DNA of 64,000 nt from Rheinheimera sp. MMS21-TC3 (lineage in GTDB: Bacteria; Pseudomonadota; Gammaproteobacteria; Enterobacterales; Alteromonadaceae). A program made the translations under genes and the position numbers. Of the stretch, positions 56,725-64,000 are shown piece by piece. Numbering within the stretch: the first letter of the stretch is position 1; the number at the start of each line of letters is the position of its first letter. The stretch is from positions 620,001-684,000 of the forward strand of contig NZ_CP135084.1 of NCBI RefSeq assembly GCF_032229285.1. Direction: 5' to 3'. The notes beneath the pieces are model-generated. The model ran no database searches and was not told where the DNA came from. It saw only the letters and a program-made list of their open reading frames with translations.

Positions 56725-57270
56725 CTAACGATTTAACTGTTGGTGCCAACTTAATAAAGCGTCTAATTGCTTAGTAACAAGGCCTTGGAGCCTTTCGTCT
56801 ATTAAGTCGCCGTTATTATCAAAACTACCACTAAATGCATTAGCGAATACTTCTGGCTGGTTTAGCGGATAGAGGTTTAAAAAGACACAAACTTGGCGTA
56901 AGTGATATTGAGCACGAGAGGTGCCCATGCCACCGCCTGAACCCATAATAGCTACAGCTTTACCGGTTAGCATATGATTATCTGGCTCTCTTGATGCCCA
57001 GTCTAAAGCGTTCTTTAATGCTGGCGCTATAGAGTAATTATATTCTGGACAGGCAAAGATCAGAGCATCGGCTTGGCTAATTTGCTGTAGCAAAGTTTGC
57101 ACTGCTGCTGGCTTTTCAGCTAAATCAGCATTATAAAAAGGCACGTCAATTAAATCGGCTACATGGATTTTCATCCCTTCAGGGGCATGAGCTTGGGCAT
57201 AACGTACCAAACCATGGTTAGTTGACTTGGCGCGTAAACTACCGCAAATAGCTAAAACATTTATACTCAT
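56725..57270 (-). CDS. NAD(P)H-dependent FMN reductase (ChrR/YieF-like)
   Basis: 181 residues. Flavodoxin-like fold: FMN phosphate loop GSLRAKSTN, PEYNYSIAPALKNALDW and GSGGGMGTSRAQ. Members reduce quinones, chromate or flavins. Nothing ties it to the surrounding salvage genes. Confidence 0.92.
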   Translation of the reverse strand: MSINVLAICGSLRAKSTNHGLVRYAQAHAPEGMKIHVADLIDVPFYNADLAEKPAAVQTLLQQISQADALIFACPEYNYSIAPALKNALDWASREPDNHMLTGKAVAIMGSGGGMGTSRAQYHLRQVCVFLNLYPLNQPEVFANAFSGSFDNNGDLIDERLQGLVTKQLDALLSWHQQLNR

Positions 57271-57399
57271 TCATTACTCCAGTTAATAATCAGCTATCAG
57301 TCCAATAGCTTACTATAAGAAATTATTGTAGCGCAATTAGTTAAACTAGCAGTATTTAATCATATTAAGTGTATAAATAAGTGTTAAGTGTAACTTTAC

Positions 57400-58614
57400 T
57401 TATAGATACAAAAGATAAGGCTGGCGCTGTTGTTTAAATTGGCTTAATTCGGCTTGCCAGCTTTGGCGGATCTGTTTTTCGCTTAAGCCTTGCTCAATTT
57501 GTAAACGAAGTTTATTAGTTCCAGCTAGTTTATCCATAAAGCTCTCTGAGCTAAAAAATACCGCATTATGCTGTTTAAACAACTGATACCAATTAATAAG
57601 ATAACTTAAATTCAAACCTTGGCTGTGAACTTGGCGTAAATCTTGGCCTAAAACCTGTGTATTCATTAAAGGCGGAGTTAAAGCTGCACCCGGTGTAGAG
57701 ACGGGCGTAAAACAAAAGTTAGCTAAACTAAATTTGTCGTAGCCAATAACCTGAAAAGGGAAATCAGTGCCACGGCCGATACTTAACGGCGTAGCCTCAA
57801 AAAAACCAAGCGAGGGGTACAGCGCTATGGCTTGATCATTAGGTAAATTGGGGCTGGGTTTAACGGGTAATGAATAGGCCATATCACGGCGATAATTGGC
57901 AAGCGGGATTACCGTTAGCTGTAGGTTATCGGCTTGCTCAATCCAGGCTTCACCTTTTATCATTAAGGCTAACTCGCCTACTGTCATGCCGTGCAATAAA
58001 GGAATAGGGTGCATGCCAACAAAGGATTGATAGGCTAAATCTAACACTGGGCCATCTATAAAGGCTGCATTAGGGTTTGGCCTGTCTAGCACGAGTAATG
58101 GAATCTTAGCTGTCGCGGCCGCTTGCATAAAGTAATGTAACGAGCTGATATAAGTGTAATAGCGCACGCCGACATCTTGAATATCAAAAACTAACACATC
58201 AATATTGGCTAATTGTGTTGGCGTAGGCGCTTTGTTGGCGCCGTATAACGAGACAATTTTCAGCCCGGTTTTGCTATCTATGCTGTTATTAACCTGAGCG
58301 CCTGCATCATAATTACCTCTAAAGCCGTGCTCTGGCGCGAAAATAGTCTCTATATTGATATTCTGTTGCAGCAATAAATCCACTAGGTGCAGATCGTTGA
58401 CAGTTGCAGTTTGGTTAACCAGTAAACCGACTCTTTTGTTAGCTAATAATGGCAAGTAAAGATCGAGTTGAGCCGCGCCTATAGTTAGCTCTGTGCTAGC
58501 TGCTTGTTTTTTTACGCTATCAACCGGCAATGCTTGGCTACAAGCACTAATTAACAGCACAAGTAGCAGTAGCGCACCTTGGCTAGCTGTTGCCAATAAT
58601 TTAGCTAAGTTCAT
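57400..58614 (-). CDS. namZ: exo-beta-N-acetylmuramidase NamZ (DUF1343, GH171), lipoprotein
   Basis: 404 residues. Lipoprotein signal with lipobox LISAC-S. DUF1343 features: [42 protein letters not shown] and [13 protein letters not shown]. subtilis NamZ (YbbC) releases MurNAc from peptidoglycan glycan ends. Its start overlaps the murQ stop by four bases, so it is coupled to MurNAc catabolism genes. Confidence 0.9.
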   Translation of the reverse strand: MNLAKLLATASQGALLLLVLLISACSQALPVDSVKKQAASTELTIGAAQLDLYLPLLANKRVGLLVNQTATVNDLHLVDLLLQQNINIETIFAPEHGFRGNYDAGAQVNNSIDSKTGLKIVSLYGANKAPTPTQLANIDVLVFDIQDVGVRYYTYISSLHYFMQAAATAKIPLLVLDRPNPNAAFIDGPVLDLAYQSFVGMHPIPLLHGMTVGELALMIKGEAWIEQADNLQLTVIPLANYRRDMAYSLPVKPSPNLPNDQAIALYPSLGFFEATPLSIGRGTDFPFQVIGYDKFSLANFCFTPVSTPGAALTPPLMNTQVLGQDLRQVHSQGLNLSYLINWYQLFKQHNAVFFSSESFMDKLAGTNKLRLQIEQGLSEKQIRQSWQAELSQFKQQRQPYLLYL

Positions 58615-59543
58615 GACTTAGCAGCCATTAAGGTTTGCCGAATTGAGCCGGAATTTTGCTGCAACTTGTGCTGGCATTGCTCAATAGTGTCTCCGGTTAA
58701 AATATGCAAGATGGCTAATTTTGCGCTGTTATTGGCGGCGGTTAAAGCGGCGCGAGCTATATCTGGGCTACATTCAGTAGCTTGCATCACAATGCGCACA
58801 GCGCGAGCCTGCAGTTTTTCATTGCTGGCGTGTAAGTCGACCATTAAATTTTGATAAACCTTACCGCTGCGAATCATAGCTGCTGTGCTTAGCATATTTA
58901 AAATCATCTTTTGCGCTGTACCTGCCTTCATTCGGGTTGAGCCTGTCACTACTTCAGGCCCGACAACGGCACAAATGGCATAATCGGCTTTGCTTAAAAT
59001 AGGCGCTTTAGCATTACAGCTTATTGCTGCTGTAGTTGCGCCTACAGTGCGGGCATAATCTAAACCACCTAAGACATAAGGCGTGCGGCCACTAGCTGCG
59101 ATGCCAATTAAAATATCGTTGTGGCTAAAGTTAATTTGCTCTAAATCTGCTTTGGCTAAATCAAGATTATCTTCAGCACCTTCTACCGCTTTATAGATGG
59201 CTTTATCACCGCCGGCGATTAAACCAATCACTTGTGTAGCTGGCACACTAAAAGTAGGCGGGCATTCCACTGCGTCTAAGATCCCTAAACGGCCACTGGT
59301 GCCGGCGCCAATATAAATTAAGCGGCCGCCTTGGCGAAAGACCGTAACAATTTTATCAACTACTTGGGCTATTTGTGGCAAGCAAGTGGCAACAGCAGTG
59401 GCAATAGTTTGATCTTGTTGATTAATTTTTTCGACAATCTCTAAACTAGACAGCTGATCTAGATCCCAAGTATCAGGGTGTCGTGATTCTGAAGCCATAG
59501 CTTCAAGTTGCTGCAATAAGATATCTTGCCCTAGCTTAGTCAT
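58611..59543 (-). CDS. murQ: N-acetylmuramic acid 6-phosphate etherase
   Basis: 310 residues. SIS fold with [22 protein letters not shown] (sugar-phosphate site and acidic residues) and [23 protein letters not shown], both family signatures. It removes D-lactate from MurNAc-6P to give GlcNAc-6P. Overlaps the kinase gene by four bases. Confidence 0.96.
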   Translation of the reverse strand: MTKLGQDILLQQLEAMASESRHPDTWDLDQLSSLEIVEKINQQDQTIATAVATCLPQIAQVVDKIVTVFRQGGRLIYIGAGTSGRLGILDAVECPPTFSVPATQVIGLIAGGDKAIYKAVEGAEDNLDLAKADLEQINFSHNDILIGIAASGRTPYVLGGLDYARTVGATTAAISCNAKAPILSKADYAICAVVGPEVVTGSTRMKAGTAQKMILNMLSTAAMIRSGKVYQNLMVDLHASNEKLQARAVRIVMQATECSPDIARAALTAANNSAKLAILHILTGDTIEQCQHKLQQNSGSIRQTLMAAKS

Positions 59544-60424
59544 GGTAAATCTCGATTAAAAGTTGGTCGATAATATAATTGGCAAGCTAAAATATGAGCG
59601 CCTTCAACCGAGTCACCTTTAGCAGGCTGTAATAAAGCTTGTTCTGAACTTCTTAACAATGGCTTGCTAACACTGGCCAAACCGCCTAGTAGCATTACTG
59701 GCAAGTTAGTGTCTTCGCGTACTGCGTAAATTAGCTTACTTAGAGCTTGCCCGTGCTCTATTAGCAATTGCTGGGCAATAGCACATTGATTTTGATATTC
59801 AAACACTAAAGGGGCTAATAAGGCATAGTCAGCTGGCGTTGCAGATTTTAACCAAGTTAATAATGACGCAGGTGTTGCAGCGGTCTTATCGGCAATGGCT
59901 TGTAATAGCGGGCTTTGCACACCAGTTTTACTGTCAACTTGCCACAACAATTTACGCATTGCCATTTTACCTAACCAAGCGCCGCTTGCTTCGTCTGCAA
60001 TATTAAAGCCCCAACCGCCAACTTGATGCTCTTGACCGTCACTTTGTAAGCGCATAGCAACAGAGCCAGTACCAATAGCGACCATAGCTATTGGTTGACC
60101 TAAGTTGGCGCCATATAAAGAAGTGCGGGCATCAGTGGTAATTAATAACTGTAGAAATAACGGTGCTAAAGCTGTTTCAGCTTGCTGATGTTGCTGTGGA
60201 TTAGCAGCACCGGCCAATCCCATCACCGCTGTTATTTGGCTAGGTAAAGCCCCAGATACTTGGCACAACTGACTGATTAATTGATTAATATTGGCCATTG
60301 CTAGGTCAAAATCATTAGTTAACGATGCTGGACCTGCTTGTTGCTGCCATTGTTGGCCTGTTTCTAGATTGGTTAGTCGAGCTAAGGTTTTACTACCACC
60401 GCCATCTAAGGCTAAAATCCACAT
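59540..60424 (-). CDS. BadF/BadG-type amino-sugar kinase (probable MurNAc/GlcNAc kinase)
   Basis: 294 residues from ATG 60424 (AGGAGG five bases upstream); the longer frame lacks support. ASKHA ATPase motifs: [43 protein letters not shown] and LLGGLASV. It is not AnmK. MurK of Clostridium, in this fold, phosphorylates MurNAc and GlcNAc; coupling to murQ and namZ supports the same role here. Confidence 0.85.
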   Translation of the reverse strand: MWILALDGGGSKTLARLTNLETGQQWQQQAGPASLTNDFDLAMANINQLISQLCQVSGALPSQITAVMGLAGAANPQQHQQAETALAPLFLQLLITTDARTSLYGANLGQPIAMVAIGTGSVAMRLQSDGQEHQVGGWGFNIADEASGAWLGKMAMRKLLWQVDSKTGVQSPLLQAIADKTAATPASLLTWLKSATPADYALLAPLVFEYQNQCAIAQQLLIEHGQALSKLIYAVREDTNLPVMLLGGLASVSKPLLRSSEQALLQPAKGDSVEGAHILACQLYYRPTFNRDLP

Positions 60425-60549
60425 AATAACCTCCTGCGTTTTAGAGCTTAACTTTATCATAATGGCCAATATTAGAGTAAAGTATTCATTAGATTAGGTT
60501 AAGATAGTTATTTTCTAGCAAGTGCTTTTTAACATTATAGGAAGCCAAG

Positions 60550-62517
60550 GTGGCCATATTGCGTATTGGAGTTAATAAATTATGCCAAGCCTCATTTTTA
60601 CTACCATTATTAACAACAATAGCAACAGTCTGTGCTTTGTTAAGCAGCAACTTATTGGCGAACACTATGGTGAATAAACAGGGCTTAAACAACAGTCAGC
60701 AAAGCTTAGCTGCCGCAAAAATCCCACCAGCGAGCATTAAGCAAATGCTAGGGCAAAAGCTGATGTTAGATTTGCGTTATTATTGCCCATCGGTAAAGCC
60801 GCAAGCTAAAGGCAGCTGTAAAACCGCCATGACAACCTTACCTGCCGAGCTAGCACAATTAATCCGCGACTATGATATTGGCGGTATTATTTTATTCGCT
60901 GAGAATCTAGCGGATGTAGAGCAAATTGTGCGTTTAAACCGAGACTTACAGCAGGCTGCTGCTGAGTCTAAGCTTAAGCAACCGCTTTTTATAGCTATTG
61001 ACCAAGAGGGCGGTCGCGTAGCACGTTTACCTCGGGCCTTAGCGACCTCTTTTAGTGGCAATATGGCCATAGGGGCAACTTATCCGCAGCAGGGCACTTA
61101 TTTTGCTTCTGAGGTAGGCAAGGTGTTTGCTGCTGAATTACTGCCGCTGGGTATTAATGTCAATTTTGCGCCTACTGTGGATGTTAATGTCAACCCAGAT
61201 AACCCGGTGATTAATGTTCGGGCTTTTTCAGAAAGCCCGCAGCAAGTAGCCGAGCTAGGTGCGGCTATGACAGAAGCCATGCAACAACAAGGTATGATAG
61301 CGGCGTTAAAGCATTTCCCAGGCCATGGTGATACTTCGGTTGATAGCCATTTTGGTTTACCGGTAGTCAAACATGATGCAAAGCAAATTCGAAAAGTTGA
61401 CTTATATCCTTATAAACATATTTTTCAGCAGCATAGCCCCGGCATGGTGATGACGGCGCATATCCAATTTCCAGCCTTAGATAATAGTACCTTTGTGGCT
61501 AAAAGCGGCGAGGAAATGATTAAGCCTGCGACCTTATCACGCAAAATATTACATGATGTATTGCGTCAAGAATTAGCTTATCAGGGGGTTATCGTCACAG
61601 ATGCGCTAGATATGGCGGGGATCAGCCAGTTTTTTAGTCAGTCAGAGGCGGTTATTCAAACCTTTGCTGCCGGAGCTGATATTGCCTTAATGCCAGTTAA
61701 ATTGCAGCAGCCAGCAGAGCTTACCGCTTTAGGGGCTTTATTAGATGAGTTAAGCCAAGCGGTAAGTAAAAATGTTATTCCACAAGCGGAGTTAACCGCG
61801 TCTTATCAGCGTATTATTCGTTTAAAGCAGCAATATCCTTTATTACCTAAAGCAAACTCTATTTCTGAGCAGGTGCAACAAGCACTAAAGGCCTTAGGTA
61901 GCCCAGAGCACAGAGCAACAGAGTTAGCCTTGGCTCAAGCGGCTATTAGCCAAGTTAAGCCTGCGACAGCCAACCCTAAACTGCTAAATAAAAAGCAGAA
62001 TATTTTAGTCATTATGCCGGATCAGGCCAAAGCGGCGGCATTAAAAGCAAGCTTGCACCATTATAGCCCGACAGCGCTTAAAATAGAGACCCTAAGCTTG
62101 CTGCAGCCAGATATCAGTCGGGCAGCTGAAAAAATTGCTGTAGCAGATGTCGTTATTAGTGGTTTTATTTCGCCGATGCAAAGCCTAGCCGAGATTGGTG
62201 GCATGGATGATATGGCCAATATTCGTAATGTATCAGCGGCTTATCAGCGCCAAAAATCACGGTTTGAAGCTTTATTACCACAGATTACTGCGGCTAAAAA
62301 AACGCATGTTTATATAAGCTTACGCGCGCCTTATGATATTAGTGAATATGGTCATACAGCAGAGTGGGTATTAGCAACCTATGCTTATAATACAGCTGAA
62401 GATCCCACTAATATGGCTGGGGGTAATGCAAGTTACCAAGCCTTAGCACAAGTCTTGTTAGGGCAAATTAATGCCGTTGGGCAACTCCCTGTCACCGTTA
62501 AGCCGAGTTCACTGTAA
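60550..62517 (+). CDS. nagZ: exported beta-N-acetylhexosaminidase, NagZ-type GH3
   Basis: 655 residues, GTG start, N-terminal signal/anchor (LPLLTTIATVCALLSSNLLA). GH3 barrel with IDQEGGRVARL, the His-containing general-acid loop KHFPGHGDTSVDSH and nucleophile Asp in VIVTDALDM; a C-terminal alpha/beta domain follows (about 430-655), as in B. subtilis NagZ but not short E. coli NagZ. It should free GlcNAc outside the cytoplasm, generating MurNAc ends for NamZ. Divergent from the kinase. Confidence 0.9.
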   Translation: MAILRIGVNKLCQASFLLPLLTTIATVCALLSSNLLANTMVNKQGLNNSQQSLAAAKIPPASIKQMLGQKLMLDLRYYCPSVKPQAKGSCKTAMTTLPAELAQLIRDYDIGGIILFAENLADVEQIVRLNRDLQQAAAESKLKQPLFIAIDQEGGRVARLPRALATSFSGNMAIGATYPQQGTYFASEVGKVFAAELLPLGINVNFAPTVDVNVNPDNPVINVRAFSESPQQVAELGAAMTEAMQQQGMIAALKHFPGHGDTSVDSHFGLPVVKHDAKQIRKVDLYPYKHIFQQHSPGMVMTAHIQFPALDNSTFVAKSGEEMIKPATLSRKILHDVLRQELAYQGVIVTDALDMAGISQFFSQSEAVIQTFAAGADIALMPVKLQQPAELTALGALLDELSQAVSKNVIPQAELTASYQRIIRLKQQYPLLPKANSISEQVQQALKALGSPEHRATELALAQAAISQVKPATANPKLLNKKQNILVIMPDQAKAAALKASLHHYSPTALKIETLSLLQPDISRAAEKIAVADVVISGFISPMQSLAEIGGMDDMANIRNVSAAYQRQKSRFEALLPQITAAKKTHVYISLRAPYDISEYGHTAEWVLATYAYNTAEDPTNMAGGNASYQALAQVLLGQINAVGQLPVTVKPSSL

Positions 62518-62518
62518 T

Positions 62519-63712
62519 ATGTTGCGCGCTTTTAAGCAGCACTGTCAGCAGATCATGGCTCAGTTACCGCCAGAGCGGATGTTGGCCTTAGATGTATTAC
62601 GTGGCTTAACCATAACGGCGATGATCTTAGTGAATAATCCAGGTAGTTGGCGTTATGTTTATGCGCCACTGCAACATGCCCAGTGGCATGGTTGGACATT
62701 AACCGATCTTATTTTCCCATTTTTTATCGTTATAGTGGGCATATCAATTCAACTGAGCTTAGCTAAAAAAACACTTTCACCTAAAAGACAGCTCTTAAAC
62801 CAAGGCCTAGTCCGCAGTGCTAAGTTGTATATTTTGGGGCTGTTTTTAGTGCTGTTTTACTATAATTTTCGTGATCCTAATTATAGTTATCTAGAACAAA
62901 AGCTGCAGACACTGCGAATCTTTGGTGTGCTACAACGTATAGCGGTTGTTTATTTTATTAGTTTAATTATCGCTTTATATTGTGCGACTAGAGGCAGAAT
63001 TATTGCAGCGGCTAGCTTAACCATTATTTATTTACTGGCTATGTATAAACTACCCTATCAATCGGTATATGGCCGCGAGTTTGTAGGCTTATTTGAGTAC
63101 GGTAATAGCTTTGCTGCTTGGCTTGATCATACCGTGTTAGGCGCTGCACACGTGCATTTTAGTAAAGCGACACCTTTTGCTTTTGATCCCGAAGGACTTT
63201 GGTCAAGTTTACCGGCTATTGTAAGTTGTATTAGTGGTTTACTTATTGGTCAGTGGCTGCAAACAGAGCGCAACCTAGTGGCTAAAGTACGAGGTTTGGC
63301 ATTATTCGGTGTAGTGGCTGTCTGGTTAGCCGAGCTGTGGCATTTTGGTTTGCCTATTAACAAAAACCTGTGGACTCCCAGCTTTGTGTTATTAAGTAGT
63401 GGCTATTGCGCCTTAGCGCTGGCGGCTTGTCTTTGGTTGTGTGATATCAAACGCTACCGATTATGGTCTGCACCCTTTATTGTGTTCGGTGCTAACGCCA
63501 TTTTATTTTTTATGTTCGCGGGGGTAATGGCGCGAGTGTTAGGCATGATAAATGTTGGTGGTAGCTCTTTACATAGTTGGTTATTTAACAGCCTTTATCA
63601 GCCGGCTTTTGGCAATTATAACGGCTCATTGGCTTATGCATTAAGCTTTCTAGTGTTGTCGTATTGCATTATGTATCAGTGTTATCGGCGCGGTTATATT
63701 TTTAAAGTCTAG
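62519..63712 (+). CDS. NagX-like membrane acyltransferase (DUF1624/DUF5009)
   Basis: 397 residues from ATG 62519, immediately after nagZ. About 10-11 membrane helices. LALDVLRGLTITAMILVNNPGSW and HAQWHGWTLTDLIFPFFIVIVGIS are hallmarks of the HGSNAT-like family, the conserved His being the acetyl carrier in the human enzyme. NagX genes occur in chitin/GlcNAc utilisation clusters of Alteromonadales and Xanthomonadales; precise role unproven. Confidence 0.85.
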   Translation: MLRAFKQHCQQIMAQLPPERMLALDVLRGLTITAMILVNNPGSWRYVYAPLQHAQWHGWTLTDLIFPFFIVIVGISIQLSLAKKTLSPKRQLLNQGLVRSAKLYILGLFLVLFYYNFRDPNYSYLEQKLQTLRIFGVLQRIAVVYFISLIIALYCATRGRIIAAASLTIIYLLAMYKLPYQSVYGREFVGLFEYGNSFAAWLDHTVLGAAHVHFSKATPFAFDPEGLWSSLPAIVSCISGLLIGQWLQTERNLVAKVRGLALFGVVAVWLAELWHFGLPINKNLWTPSFVLLSSGYCALALAACLWLCDIKRYRLWSAPFIVFGANAILFFMFAGVMARVLGMINVGGSSLHSWLFNSLYQPAFGNYNGSLAYALSFLVLSYCIMYQCYRRGYIFKV

Positions 63713-63768
63713 GCTTGAATATCCAGATTAAAATATAACCGCAGCCTGTAGCTTATTAGGTTGATGGG

Positions 63769-64000
63769 TTAATTGCCATCAAAGTAATTACTCACGCGCT
63801 GTGGCCAATTGGGTGAATTAATTCTACTTAATAAGCTAGCATTAATTTGCTCTCGTATAGGGCTGTTATCAGGCAAAATAAACACATAATCTTGCCGAGC
63901 TAAGGTGATAGGTAATACTTGTAGCTTACCTGAAAACTCTTGCTTAATGGTCCAGCGCAATAAAGGCTCATCATAAATAACCGCATCTACCTTGCCATCT
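63769..64000 (-). CDS. solute-binding protein family 3, C-terminal part (cut by right edge)
   Basis: 77 residues visible; the start lies beyond the window. DGKVDAVIYDEPLLRW and DYVFILPDNSPIREQINASLL are typical of the second lobe of periplasmic amino-acid-type binding proteins. Convergent with the NagX-like gene. Confidence 0.75.
   Translation of the reverse strand, partial: DGKVDAVIYDEPLLRWTIKQEFSGKLQVLPITLARQDYVFILPDNSPIREQINASLLSRINSPNWPQRVSNYFDGN

Overview
The window is chromosomal DNA from a low-GC gammaproteobacterium of the Alteromonadales/Chromatiales type (Rheinheimera/Alishewanella/Alteromonas-like; genus not fixed from sequence alone). The evidence is a GlnB almost identical to the enterobacterial protein, the sodium-motor protein MotY next to rnt, the apt-dnaX-ybaB-recR-htpG-adk order, and the rpsT/murJ-ribF-ileS-lspA-fkpB-ispH-minor-pilin order known from Pseudomonas. 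Nearly all DNA is coding. I saw no rRNA, tRNA, CRISPR array, insertion sequence or prophage.

Layout. 1-3.3 kb: small membrane protein, secreted M28 peptidase, single-domain response regulator, BigR/YgaV-like ArsR regulator with a palindromic operator, rpsT. 3.4-10.7 kb: murJ, then ribF-ileS-lspA-fkpB-ispH, mostly overlapping. 10.8-22.8 kb: AlgZ/AlgR-type LytTR two-component pair, then a full type IV pilus minor-pilin operon (fimT/U-pilV-pilW-pilX-pilY1-pilE), followed at once by a second, divergent cassette (pilV-pilW-pilX, a 364-residue mini-PilY1, pilE, and a convergent fimT/gspH). 22.9-26.5 kb: nadE, glnB and an HvfA-HvfB-HvfC RiPP metallophore operon (cysteine-repeat precursor, MNIO/DUF692 enzyme, DUF2063 partner), then a 39-residue membrane ORF. 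26.6-33.3 kb: apt, dnaX (with an apparent programmed -1 frameshift site), ybaB, recR, htpG (sigma-32 promoter), adk. 33.4-49 kb: exported Tpx, REC-CheC plus PAS-GGDEF pair, sodB, grxD (IscR type-1-like site between them), rnt/motY, REC-Hpt plus REC pair, mnmC/fabB (FabR-like site between them), exported glutathione peroxidase, a lipoprotein gene remnant, yajD, an EAL-HDOD gene broken by one in-frame stop, rmuC. 49-54.3 kb: AcrAB-like RND pump and its TetR regulator, with a palindrome exactly inside the pump promoter spacer. 54.4-63.7 kb: a peptidoglycan-salvage region: VanX-like dipeptidase with an NhaC-family carrier, an FMN reductase, namZ-murQ-MurNAc/GlcNAc kinase, and divergent exported NagZ with a NagX-like acyltransferase. 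A solute-binding-protein gene runs off the right edge.

The strongest candidates for underdescribed biology are the tandem second pilus-tip cassette with a propeller-only PilY1, the Hvf RiPP operon, and the NamZ-MurQ-kinase/NagZ-NagX salvage block in a Gram-negative context.
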